Shown here: positions 1 to 6,529 of the stretch, in pieces | Layout of the letters: each line of letters begins with the position of its first letter | Position numbering within the stretch: position 1 is the first letter of the stretch | Assembly (NCBI GenBank): GCA_016938795.1 | Contig: JAFGTZ010000241.1 | Span: 1 to 6,951 of the forward strand | From: Chromatiaceae bacterium | GTDB lineage: Bacteria > Pseudomonadota > Gammaproteobacteria > Chromatiales > Chromatiaceae | Direction of reading: 5' to 3' | Length of the DNA: 6,951 nucleotides | Made by a program: the position numbers and the translations under genes | The notes under the pieces: model-generated | Told to the model about the DNA's origin: nothing | Databases searched by the model: none | The model's input: the letters and a program-made list of their open reading frames with translations, nothing else

Positions 1-130
1 ACAGGTGACACCGCGCCTGCCGGTCAATGCTGATCCCGGGTTCTCAACCTCAGCGCGGGGTTCTCGCGGCTAAAAGCCGCTTCCACAGGCGGTTCTTAGA
101 GACAAGGGTGCGCATTGCGCACCCTTGCGG
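1..130. other. Gene-free left edge with small hairpins
   Basis: No coding region can be assigned here. Forward reading frames entering from the left edge close quickly (stops at 31-33 and 71-73), so at most a few C-terminal residues of an upstream gene could lie here and I cannot choose a frame. GCGGCT at 66-71 and AGCCGC at 75-80 form a 6-bp stem with a 3-nt loop. The 8-mer GGGTTCTC occurs at 38-45 and again at 58-65. The stronger hairpin at 103-127 is listed separately. Confidence 0.5.
103..127 (-). terminator. Likely intrinsic terminator of lrgAB
   Basis: CAAGGGTGCGC (103-113) and GCGCACCCTTG (117-127) are perfect reverse complements, giving an 11-bp GC-rich stem with a 3-nt loop. It starts 3 bp beyond the lrgB stop codon, read leftward. 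On the minus strand the stem is followed by TCTCTAAG, only a weak T tract, so termination could be partial. The symmetrical stem may also act on any rightward transcript entering from the left. Confidence 0.6.
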
Positions 131-862
131 CTAGACGGCCAGTCCCAGCCAGTCGAGCAGGCTCGGCAGCAGCAGCGCCGTGAGCACCGCCGCGAGCGCC
201 ATGGCCAGTCCCGAGAGCGCGCCCTCGCGCGGGCCGAGCTGAAAGGCCCGTGCCGTGCCGATGCCATGCGCGGCGGTGCCAAGCGCAAGCCCGGTGGCCA
301 CCGGATCGCGAATGCCGAGCAGGCGCAGCGTACCGACCCCGAGCAGGGCGCCCGTGAGTCCGGTGAGCACCACCAGGGCCGCAGTCAGGGCCGGAATGCC
401 GCCGAGCTTCTCGGCGATGCCCATGGCCACCGGGGTGGTCACCGACTTGGGCGCGAGCGAGAGCAGAATCTCGGTATCGGCATCGAAGAGCCGCGCCAGC
501 TCCACCGCGCTGATGGCCGCCACGCTCACCCCAAACAGCAGGGCAACCCCGATGGGCATGGCCAGGGCGCGCAGCTCGGCGCGCAGTCGATAGAGCGGCA
601 CGGCCAGCGCCACGGTGGCGGGGCCAAGCAGAAAATGCACGAACTGCGCGCCCTCGAAATAGACTCCGTAGGGGGTGTCGCTCAGCGTCAGCAGGGCGAT
701 GAGTGCGCCCACCGTGACAATGACCGGATTGAGCAGGGCCGGCCTTCCGAGACGTCCATGAAGCCAAAGTGCCACCTGCCAGACCACCAAGGTGGCAGTC
801 AGCCAGAGCAAGGGGCTGGCAGCGAGATAGACCCAGAGGGTCTGGAGATCGAGATCCTTCAT
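131..862 (-). CDS. lrgB: LrgB/CidB-family membrane protein
   Basis: A 243-residue, strongly hydrophobic polytopic inner-membrane protein of the LrgB/CidB (YohK) family. LrgB works with LrgA; the pair has been linked to control of murein hydrolase activity, programmed lysis and, in several bacteria, export or uptake of small metabolites such as pyruvate or glycolate. Family landmarks are clear: NPVIVT near residue 45, LGPATVALAVPLY at 79-91, the signature PKSVTTPVAM at 138-147, and the C-terminal GTAAHGIGTARAF at 195-207. Length is typical. The ATG at 862 lies 21 bp after the lrgA stop codon with no clear Shine-Dalgarno, so expression probably depends on the shared lrgA-lrgB transcript. Family assignment is firm; the physiological substrate cannot be told from sequence. 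Confidence 0.93.
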   Translation of the reverse strand: MKDLDLQTLWVYLAASPLLWLTATLVVWQVALWLHGRLGRPALLNPVIVTVGALIALLTLSDTPYGVYFEGAQFVHFLLGPATVALAVPLYRLRAELRALAMPIGVALLFGVSVAAISAVELARLFDADTEILLSLAPKSVTTPVAMGIAEKLGGIPALTAALVVLTGLTGALLGVGTLRLLGIRDPVATGLALGTAAHGIGTARAFQLGPREGALSGLAMALAAVLTALLLPSLLDWLGLAV

Positions 863-883
863 GGTTCTGGCTTCGCCCGGCGT

Positions 884-1240
884 TTAGGCGTCTTGACGCC
901 TGTTCATGAGGGCGCGCGCACCGATCAGTGTCAGCGCGGTCACCACCAGCGTGATGAGGGTGCCCAGCACCACGGCGGCGAGCAGCGCCGGCCAGTGCGC
1001 CTGAAGGCGCTCCCAGTGCACCATGACACCCACTCCGGCGGGCACGAACAGCAGCGGCAGATGGCCAAGCAGGCTGTCGGCGGTCTGTTCCAGCGCCGGG
1101 GCGAGTCGCCCGCGTAGCAGGAGTCCGCTGAAGAGCAACAACATGCCAAGCACCGGGCCGGGCAGGGGGAGCTTGAAAACCAGCACCAGGCTCTCGCCGA
1201 TGAGCTGGCAGCCGAGGATGAGGGTCAGGGCTTGAAGCAT
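884..1240 (-). CDS. lrgA: LrgA/CidA-family holin-like membrane protein
   Basis: A 118-residue membrane protein of the CidA/LrgA (YohJ) family, small holin-like proteins encoded immediately upstream of an LrgB/CidB partner. Family hallmarks are LPLPGPVLGM at residues 24-33, ending in a hydrophobic run, and LPLLFVPAGVGVM at 61-73. About four hydrophobic segments are visible, with a basic, polar C-terminal tail (residues 109-118) that is probably cytoplasmic. The length matches the family. The ATG at 1240 has only a weak purine-rich stretch upstream. As first gene of the leftward pair it is likely transcribed from within 1241-1400. lrgA is an analogy name: the CidA and LrgA subfamilies cannot be separated with confidence by eye, and no LytSR- or CidR-type regulator gene is present in the window. 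Confidence 0.92.
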   Translation of the reverse strand: MLQALTLILGCQLIGESLVLVFKLPLPGPVLGMLLLFSGLLLRGRLAPALEQTADSLLGHLPLLFVPAGVGVMVHWERLQAHWPALLAAVVLGTLITLVVTALTLIGARALMNRRQDA

Positions 1241-1305
1241 CTTCGAAATGGTCTCTGCAGGGTTCGCCGGGCGTTTGATGCCGTTCTGGTTGGCATGAGG
1301 CGGCT

Positions 1306-1311
1306 AGTATA
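1306..1311 (-). promoter_or_regulatory. Candidate -10 element for lrgAB
   Basis: On the minus strand this reads TATACT, one base from the sigma70 -10 consensus, 65 bp upstream of the lrgA ATG. It is followed by AGCCGCC, a GC-rich discriminator. No recognisable -35 hexamer sits 16-18 bp further upstream, so this is a moderate candidate only. Confidence 0.35.
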
Positions 1312-1387
1312 GCGAGCGCGCGCATCGGTCTCGCGCAGCCATTCCAAGCCGCCTGCGCGAAGGCAAAATAGCGTCCGCTGCCGGCCT

Positions 1388-1409
1388 TGATCCACAAAGT
1401 TGTGCACAA
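1388..1409 (+). promoter_or_regulatory. Left pair of DnaA-box-like 9-mers
   Basis: TGATCCACA (1388-1396) differs from the strong box TTATCCACA at one position and contains a GATC Dam site. TTGTGCACA (1400-1408) departs from TTWTNCACA only at the third base and sits in the perfect 10-bp palindrome TTGTGCACAA (1400-1409), so it presents the same box on both strands. Their starts are 12 bp apart, close to one helical turn. Confidence 0.5.
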
Positions 1410-1470
1410 TCTCGGCGCCTGGACACTGGAATCGGTATCTTGCCGGAAAAACCTTTTAAAAGACCTGAAG

Positions 1471-1520
1471 AATGTTTTCAAGCCTTTGATTTATAATAAT
1501 TTTGTTCTCTGGTTAAAGAT
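1471..1520. other. AT-rich island, possible DNA unwinding element
   Basis: Only 12 of these 50 bases are G or C, in a window that is otherwise strongly GC-rich. Positions 1489-1503 are a 15-base run with no G or C. It lies between the two DnaA-box groups, where an unwinding element would be expected if this is an origin. AT-rich DNA could also simply be a promoter UP-like or curved region, so the function is inferred. Confidence 0.45.
1479..1491 (-). promoter_or_regulatory. Full-consensus IHF-binding site
   Basis: CAAGCCTTTGATT matches YAANNNNTTGATW at all fixed positions, i.e. the IHF consensus WATCAANNNNTTR on the minus strand. It overlaps the AT-rich island, which favours IHF bending. In E. 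coli oriC an IHF site between DnaA boxes helps build the initiation complex, so the placement fits. A 13-mer with four free positions can occur by chance, but less readily in DNA this GC-rich. Confidence 0.5.
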
Positions 1521-1565
1521 TGACCGGAAAGCGCTCGACCCAATGCCCAAGCGGTGTCCGAGCCT

Positions 1566-1597
1566 TTATCCAAAAGTTTTGCACAAAGTTATCCACA
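1566..1597 (+). promoter_or_regulatory. Right triplet of DnaA boxes
   Basis: Three same-direction 9-mers: TTATCCAAA (1566-1574), identical to the E. coli oriC R3 box as I recall it; TTTTGCACA (1577-1585), a full TTWTNCACA match; and TTATCCACA (1589-1597), the highest-affinity box sequence. Start-to-start spacings are 11 and 12 bp, which puts all three on nearly the same helix face and suits cooperative DnaA binding. Confidence 0.65.
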
Positions 1598-1731
1598 GAT
1601 TTTGTGAGTTGCTGGGAAATGCCTAGGCGCGCCATGGGGTTGCGTCAATATGACAAAGCAATGTCAAAGGAGTGACGGCTAAGTGAGGCTTCTGTCGCGC
1701 CGAGAAGCCCACGCGACTTGCCGGGCGGCGC

Positions 1732-1737
1732 TATAAT
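1732..1737 (+). promoter_or_regulatory. Candidate -10 element for typA
   Basis: A perfect TATAAT sits 168 bp upstream of the typA start codon, followed by the GC-rich discriminator CGCCGCC. No good -35 hexamer lies at 16-18 bp; the nearby TTGCCG at 1718 is too close. Transcription would begin near 1744, giving a leader of about 160 nt. A GC-rich discriminator is often seen at promoters sensitive to ppGpp, which would suit a translation gene, but that is inference. Confidence 0.5.
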
Positions 1738-1813
1738 CGCCGCCATCTCCCCATAAGACGCCATCCTCCGCATCGAGGGCTCGAGCAGGTGCGATGCGCG
1801 ATCAGGGCTTCTT

Positions 1814-1840
1814 ATGCGTTCTCGATATCTGAACCGGTAA
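1814..1840 (+). other. Possible leader peptide ORF upstream of typA
   Basis: ATG at 1814 opens an 8-codon frame (MRSRYLNR) ending in TAA at 1838-1840. AGGG at 1804-1807 lies 6 nt before it, a good Shine-Dalgarno distance. An overlapping 12-codon frame (1794-1832) in another phase has a weaker AGG 4 nt upstream. Three of the eight codons are arginine, and the stop lies just before the alternative hairpins at 1847-1874. Such short frames arise easily by chance. Confidence 0.2.
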
Positions 1841-1858
1841 TCGACGGCCTGCGCTAGC

Positions 1859-1880
1859 GGGCGTCGGGACGCCCCTCTTT
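1859..1880 (+). terminator. Terminator-like hairpin in the typA leader
   Basis: GGGCGTC (1859-1865) pairs perfectly with GACGCCC (1868-1874) around a 2-nt loop and is followed by CTCTTTACTT, a T-rich but interrupted tract. It lies only 18 nt before the typA Shine-Dalgarno. It could be an attenuator, the end of a short independent RNA starting near 1744, or a structure that modulates typA translation. The 2-nt loop means the innermost pair probably opens. Confidence 0.4.
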
Positions 1881-1905
1881 ACTTCTGTTCTGGAGTTTGA
1901 CCTCG

Positions 1906-3717
<1,812 letters not shown>

Positions 3718-3728
3718 AACGACGCGCT

Positions 3729-4658
3729 TCAGGTCTCGGCATCTGCCGTGGCGACGCGGTTGCGCCCGCTCTGTTTGGCCTGGTAGAGCGCGCGGTCGGC
3801 CTGTTTCAGCAGATCCTGGGCGCCTGACGCGGTTGCGCCGGTAGCGGCGACGCCGAGACTGATGCTGACCTCGGGCCCCACGCTGGAAGCGGCATGCGGG
3901 AGCTTGAGGTTGGCGATGGCCGCGCGGCAGCGTTCGGCGATGTGGCGCGCGCCCTCGGTGTCGGTATCCGGCAGCAGCAGCGCGAACTCCTCGCCACCGT
4001 AGCGCGCGAGCAGATCACTCGCGCGTGCCACAGATTCGCTGAGCGCGCGCGCCACCCGGCGCAGACACTCATCGCCCGCGCCGTGGCCGTAGTGATCGTT
4101 GTAGCGCTTGAAGTCGTCCACGTCGATCATGACCAGGGCGAGCGGGCTGTGCTCGCGCCGGGCGCGCCGCCATTCCTGTTCGAGCTGCTGATCGAAGCGG
4201 CGACGGTTGGGGATGCAGGTCAGTCCATCGAGCAGCGCGAGTTGTTCGAGCAGGTCGGTCTTGAGCTTGAGATTGACGTGGGTGCGCACCCGCGCGTTGA
4301 GAATGGGCAGCTTGATGGGCTTGGTGATGTAATCAACCGCACCGAGATCCAGGCCGCGCATCTCGTCCTGGGTCTCGTTGCGGGCGGTGACGAAGATCAC
4401 GGGAATATGGCTGGTGCCCGGATCATCCTTCAGCCGGCGGCACACCTCGTAGCCATCGAGTTCGGGCATCATCACATCGAGCAGGATGAGATCGGGCTGG
4501 GTGGCGCGCGCGACCTCGATGGCGCGTACACCGCTGTTGGCAACCCGGATCCGGTAGTCGGCCTTGAGTGCGTTGGCCAGCACCTGGATGTTGGCCGGCG
4601 CGTCGTCAACAATGAGGATCGAGGCCCGTTCGGTTGCAGGGTTTTGGCTATCCAGCAT
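3729..4658 (-). CDS. Response regulator with diguanylate cyclase (REC-GGDEF)
   Basis: A 309-residue cytoplasmic two-domain protein. The N-terminal receiver domain (about 12-125) shows the acidic pair D18/D19, phosphoacceptor D61 in LLDVMMPELDG, T91 and K113. The GGDEF domain (about 140-300) shows DGLTCIPNRR (144-153), metal-ligand region DVDDFK (179-184) and an active-site loop GGEEF (221-225). RASD (212-215) lies five residues before the loop and matches the RxxD product-inhibition site, so the enzyme should make c-di-GMP from two GTP and be feedback inhibited. Phosphorylation of D61 presumably drives dimerisation as in WspR or PleD. No partner histidine kinase is adjacent. I chose ATG at 4658 because it starts shortly before the receiver domain; an in-frame GTG at 4736 would add 26 residues that do not look like protein. 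No clear Shine-Dalgarno precedes the ATG. Confidence 0.93.
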   Translation of the reverse strand: MLDSQNPATERASILIVDDAPANIQVLANALKADYRIRVANSGVRAIEVARATQPDLILLDVMMPELDGYEVCRRLKDDPGTSHIPVIFVTARNETQDEMRGLDLGAVDYITKPIKLPILNARVRTHVNLKLKTDLLEQLALLDGLTCIPNRRRFDQQLEQEWRRARREHSPLALVMIDVDDFKRYNDHYGHGAGDECLRRVARALSESVARASDLLARYGGEEFALLLPDTDTEGARHIAERCRAAIANLKLPHAASSVGPEVSISLGVAATGATASGAQDLLKQADRALYQAKQSGRNRVATADAET

Positions 4659-4965
4659 GGCGATGAGAGACAGGCTCGCGGGAAAGACGCATGGGTTTAT
4701 TTTAGCCTTTACCCGGTTCGAACGCGCGTTAATCACTGGTTATTCCGCGCCGCAGACCTCGGGCTGCTTTGGTCGTTCGCTCAGCTGCACCCATCACAGA
4801 TGGATTTTATGGTGAGGGCTTGGGGGATGGACGCGGGGTGACAGCGGCAGGGATGCCGCTGTCAAGCCATCCAGGGATGGATTCACTTCCGTTCCCCCGG
4901 GGCCATTACCCTGCCCCTGGCGGTCGAGGAAAACCAAAAACTGATTTGCGATTGGTAGATACAGG
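4659..4965. other. Intergenic region between divergent DGC and pip genes
   Basis: This stretch carries no convincing gene. It must contain the promoters of both the leftward cyclase gene and rightward pip, but no strong sigma70 hexamer pair is visible. On the minus strand TAAAAT lies a few tens of bases before the cyclase start, without a -35 partner. The middle holds the palindromic element at 4824-4880. The part nearest pip (4929-4965) is mildly AT-rich. Confidence 0.5.
4824..4880. repeat. Palindromic intergenic element with GGGATG motifs
   Basis: TGACAGCGGCA (4839-4849) and TGCCGCTGTCA (4854-4864) are perfect reverse complements, an 11-bp stem with a GGGA loop. A second small stem follows: CCATCC (4867-4872) with GGATGG (4875-4880). 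CCATCC can instead pair with an upstream GGATGG (4825-4830), extending the main hairpin. GGGATG occurs three times (4824, 4850, 4874). Neither strand has a T tract after the stem, so it is not a simple terminator. The organisation resembles REP-like dispersed repeats of GC-rich gammaproteobacteria; copy number cannot be known from one window. Confidence 0.5.
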
Positions 4966-5943
4966 ATGCGCCCTGACATGACATCTCCCGCTTCAGGTCT
5001 TCACCCCGTTCGCGAACCCTATGCCACCCACGAGCTGGCGGTTGGCGCTGGCCATCATCTCTATGTCGAGGAATGCGGCAACCCCGAGGGCCTGCCGGCG
5101 CTCTTTCTGCATGGTGGCCCTGGCGCGAGCTGCGATCCGACGCATCGCGGTTTTTTCGATCCAGAGCGGTATCGGGTGGTGCTCTTCGATCAGCGCGGTT
5201 GCGGGCGCTCGCGCCCCCACGCGGCCTTGGAGGCCAATACCACCTGGGATCTGGTCGAGGACATCGAGCGCATTCGCGCGCATCTCGGTATCGAGCGCTG
5301 GCTGGTGTTCGGCGGCTCCTGGGGCTCGACCCTGGCGCTCGCCTATGCCGAGACCCATCCCGAACGGGTGCGCGCCCTGGTGCTGCGCGGCATCTTTCTC
5401 TGCCGCCAGGCCGAAATTCGCTGGTTCTATCAGGACGGCGCGAACTGGGTCTTTCCAGACTATTGGCAGGACTTCCTGGCGCCCATCCCCGAGTCCGAGC
5501 GTCACGATCTGCTCAAGGCCTACCATCGGCGCCTGACCGGTTCGGACGAGGCGGCACGGCTTGAGGCCGCGCGCGCCTGGTCGCTCTGGGAGGGACGCAG
5601 CGCGACGCTCAGGAGCAATGCCGCGATCGAGGCGCATTTTGCCGATCCGCATCTGGCGCTGAGTCTGGCACGCATCGAATGCCACTATTTTGTCAACCAG
5701 GCCTTCCTGGAACCCAATCAATTGCTTGCCAACGCCGCACGGCTAAGTGCCATTCCGGGTGTCATCGTGCAGGGGCGCTATGATCTCATCTGCCCGGCGC
5801 GCTCGGCCTGGGAGCTGCATCAAGCCTGGCCGGGTTCGGTGCTGCGGATCGTGCCGGACGCGGGTCATTCGGCCTTCGAGCCGGGCACATGCGCGGCGCT
5901 GGTCGAGGCCACGGACGCCTTCGCGCGCGAGTTGGCGCCATGA
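4966..5943 (+). CDS. pip: Prolyl iminopeptidase (alpha/beta hydrolase, S33)
   Basis: A 325-residue cytosolic serine peptidase of family S33 that removes N-terminal proline from peptides, contributing to peptide recycling. The alpha/beta-hydrolase core is complete: oxyanion-hole motif HGGPG (49-53), FDQRGCGRS (74-82) typical of prolyl iminopeptidases, nucleophile elbow GGSWGS with Ser118, acid Asp273 in GRYDLICP and His301 in DAGHS. A helical cap region lies between (about 140-240). No signal peptide is present. Length is in the usual 310-325 range. ATG 4966 was taken as start, but ATG 4978 (four residues shorter) is equally plausible; neither has a strong Shine-Dalgarno. The stop codon overlaps the dtd start (ATGA), so the two genes form an operon; as I recall, pip beside dtd also occurs in Pseudomonas. 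Confidence 0.95.
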   Translation: MRPDMTSPASGLHPVREPYATHELAVGAGHHLYVEECGNPEGLPALFLHGGPGASCDPTHRGFFDPERYRVVLFDQRGCGRSRPHAALEANTTWDLVEDIERIRAHLGIERWLVFGGSWGSTLALAYAETHPERVRALVLRGIFLCRQAEIRWFYQDGANWVFPDYWQDFLAPIPESERHDLLKAYHRRLTGSDEAARLEAARAWSLWEGRSATLRSNAAIEAHFADPHLALSLARIECHYFVNQAFLEPNQLLANAARLSAIPGVIVQGRYDLICPARSAWELHQAWPGSVLRIVPDAGHSAFEPGTCAALVEATDAFARELAP

Positions 5944-6377
5944 TTGGCCTCTTGCAGCGGGTGAGCGCGGCAAGCGTCGAGGTTGAAGGCGAGTTGATCG
6001 GCGCCATCGGACGCGGGCTCCTGGTGCTGGTCGGGGTGCAGCCCGAGGACACCCCGGCGCGCGCCGAGCGGCTGCTGGAGCGTCTGCTGGGCTATCGGGT
6101 GTTTCCCGACGCCGAGGAGCGCATGAATCTCTGTCTGCGCGATATCAGCGGCGGGCTCTTGCTGGTGCCGCAGTTCACCCTGGCCGCCGATACGCGCAAG
6201 GGACGCCGCCCGAGTTTCACCAGCGCCGCGCCGCCCGAGCAGGGCCGGGCGCTCTTCGAGCATCTGGTCGGGTGCGCCGGTGCGCTGCATCCCGAAGTGG
6301 CCTGTGGTCGCTTTGGGGCCGAGATGCGGGTGGCGCTGGTCAACGAGGGACCGGTGACCTTCTGGATCGAGGCCTGA
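5940..6377 (+). CDS. dtd: D-aminoacyl-tRNA deacylase
   Basis: A 145-residue cytosolic protein of the DTD family, the same length as E. coli Dtd as I recall it. It hydrolyses D-amino acids (and mischarged glycine) from tRNAs, keeping them out of protein synthesis, and works as a homodimer. The start MIGLLQRVSAASVEVEG, the central RVFPDAEERMNL, the QFTLAAD core (78-84), RPSF and the C-terminal NEGPVT (135-140) with the Gly-Pro of the chirality-selecting motif are all present. In the usual SQFTL signature the Ser is Pro here (P77, codon 6168-6170). I chose ATG 5940 because it matches the family N-terminus and overlaps the pip stop by 4 bp, implying translational coupling; the upstream extension to 5889 lies inside pip. 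No strong Shine-Dalgarno of its own is visible. Confidence 0.96.
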   Translation: MIGLLQRVSAASVEVEGELIGAIGRGLLVLVGVQPEDTPARAERLLERLLGYRVFPDAEERMNLCLRDISGGLLLVPQFTLAADTRKGRRPSFTSAAPPEQGRALFEHLVGCAGALHPEVACGRFGAEMRVALVNEGPVTFWIEA

Positions 6378-6529
6378 GACCACGCCGGACAGCCGTTCGG
6401 GAAATGCTCTAGACTGACCTCGGACATTGCCCGTTCAGCGCGCTCAGGGTTGGGCTCGTGGCGGATGGAAACCCCGCGCTGTCGTTTCTTCCTCGCCTGC
6501 ATCAATCGCCCCGAGCGCGGAGCCGAATC

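Larger units (their letters stand above)
1388..1597. other. Candidate replication origin / DnaA-binding locus
   Basis: This stretch between divergent lrgA and typA combines the ingredients of a gammaproteobacterial oriC: a left group of two DnaA-box-like 9-mers (1388-1409), a full-consensus IHF site (1479-1491), an AT-rich island (1471-1520) and a right group of three boxes (1566-1597), two of which fit the TTWTNCACA consensus fully. It contains no convincing gene; an open frame at 1387-1626 runs through the boxes and looks incidental. Known origins in the class usually lie beside dnaA/rpmH or mnmG, and neither is here. The locus could therefore be an origin in an unusual setting, a titration site resembling E. 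coli datA, or a DnaA-controlled promoter region. The motif content is directly visible; the function is inferred. Confidence 0.5.

Noticed and set aside
96..1481. 461-codon minus-strand open frame spanning lrgAB and the intergenic region
   Set aside because: It is an antisense-phase artefact of GC-rich codons over two well-supported membrane protein genes. Its Arg/Ala/Gly/Pro-rich translation has no family resemblance.
1387..1626. 79-codon forward open frame between lrgA and typA
   Set aside because: It starts with TTG without a ribosome-binding site, runs through the DnaA boxes (which create its repeated K-V-[VIL]-H pattern) and has no recognisable protein features.
1718..1723. TTGCCG as -35 of the typA promoter
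   Set aside because: Only 8 bp separate it from TATAAT, far below the 16-18 bp needed.
1897..1905. TTG start three codons upstream of the chosen typA start
   Set aside because: It lies 1 nt from the GGAG, too close for use, and the GTG at 1906 aligns with the conserved TypA N-terminus.
4659..4736. 26-residue N-terminal extension of the diguanylate cyclase from GTG 4736
   Set aside because: The extension has no domain resemblance, no supporting ribosome-binding site, and covers sequence that must supply the promoter.
5889..5939. 17-codon upstream extension of dtd
   Set aside because: It lies entirely within pip and precedes the conserved family start at 5940.
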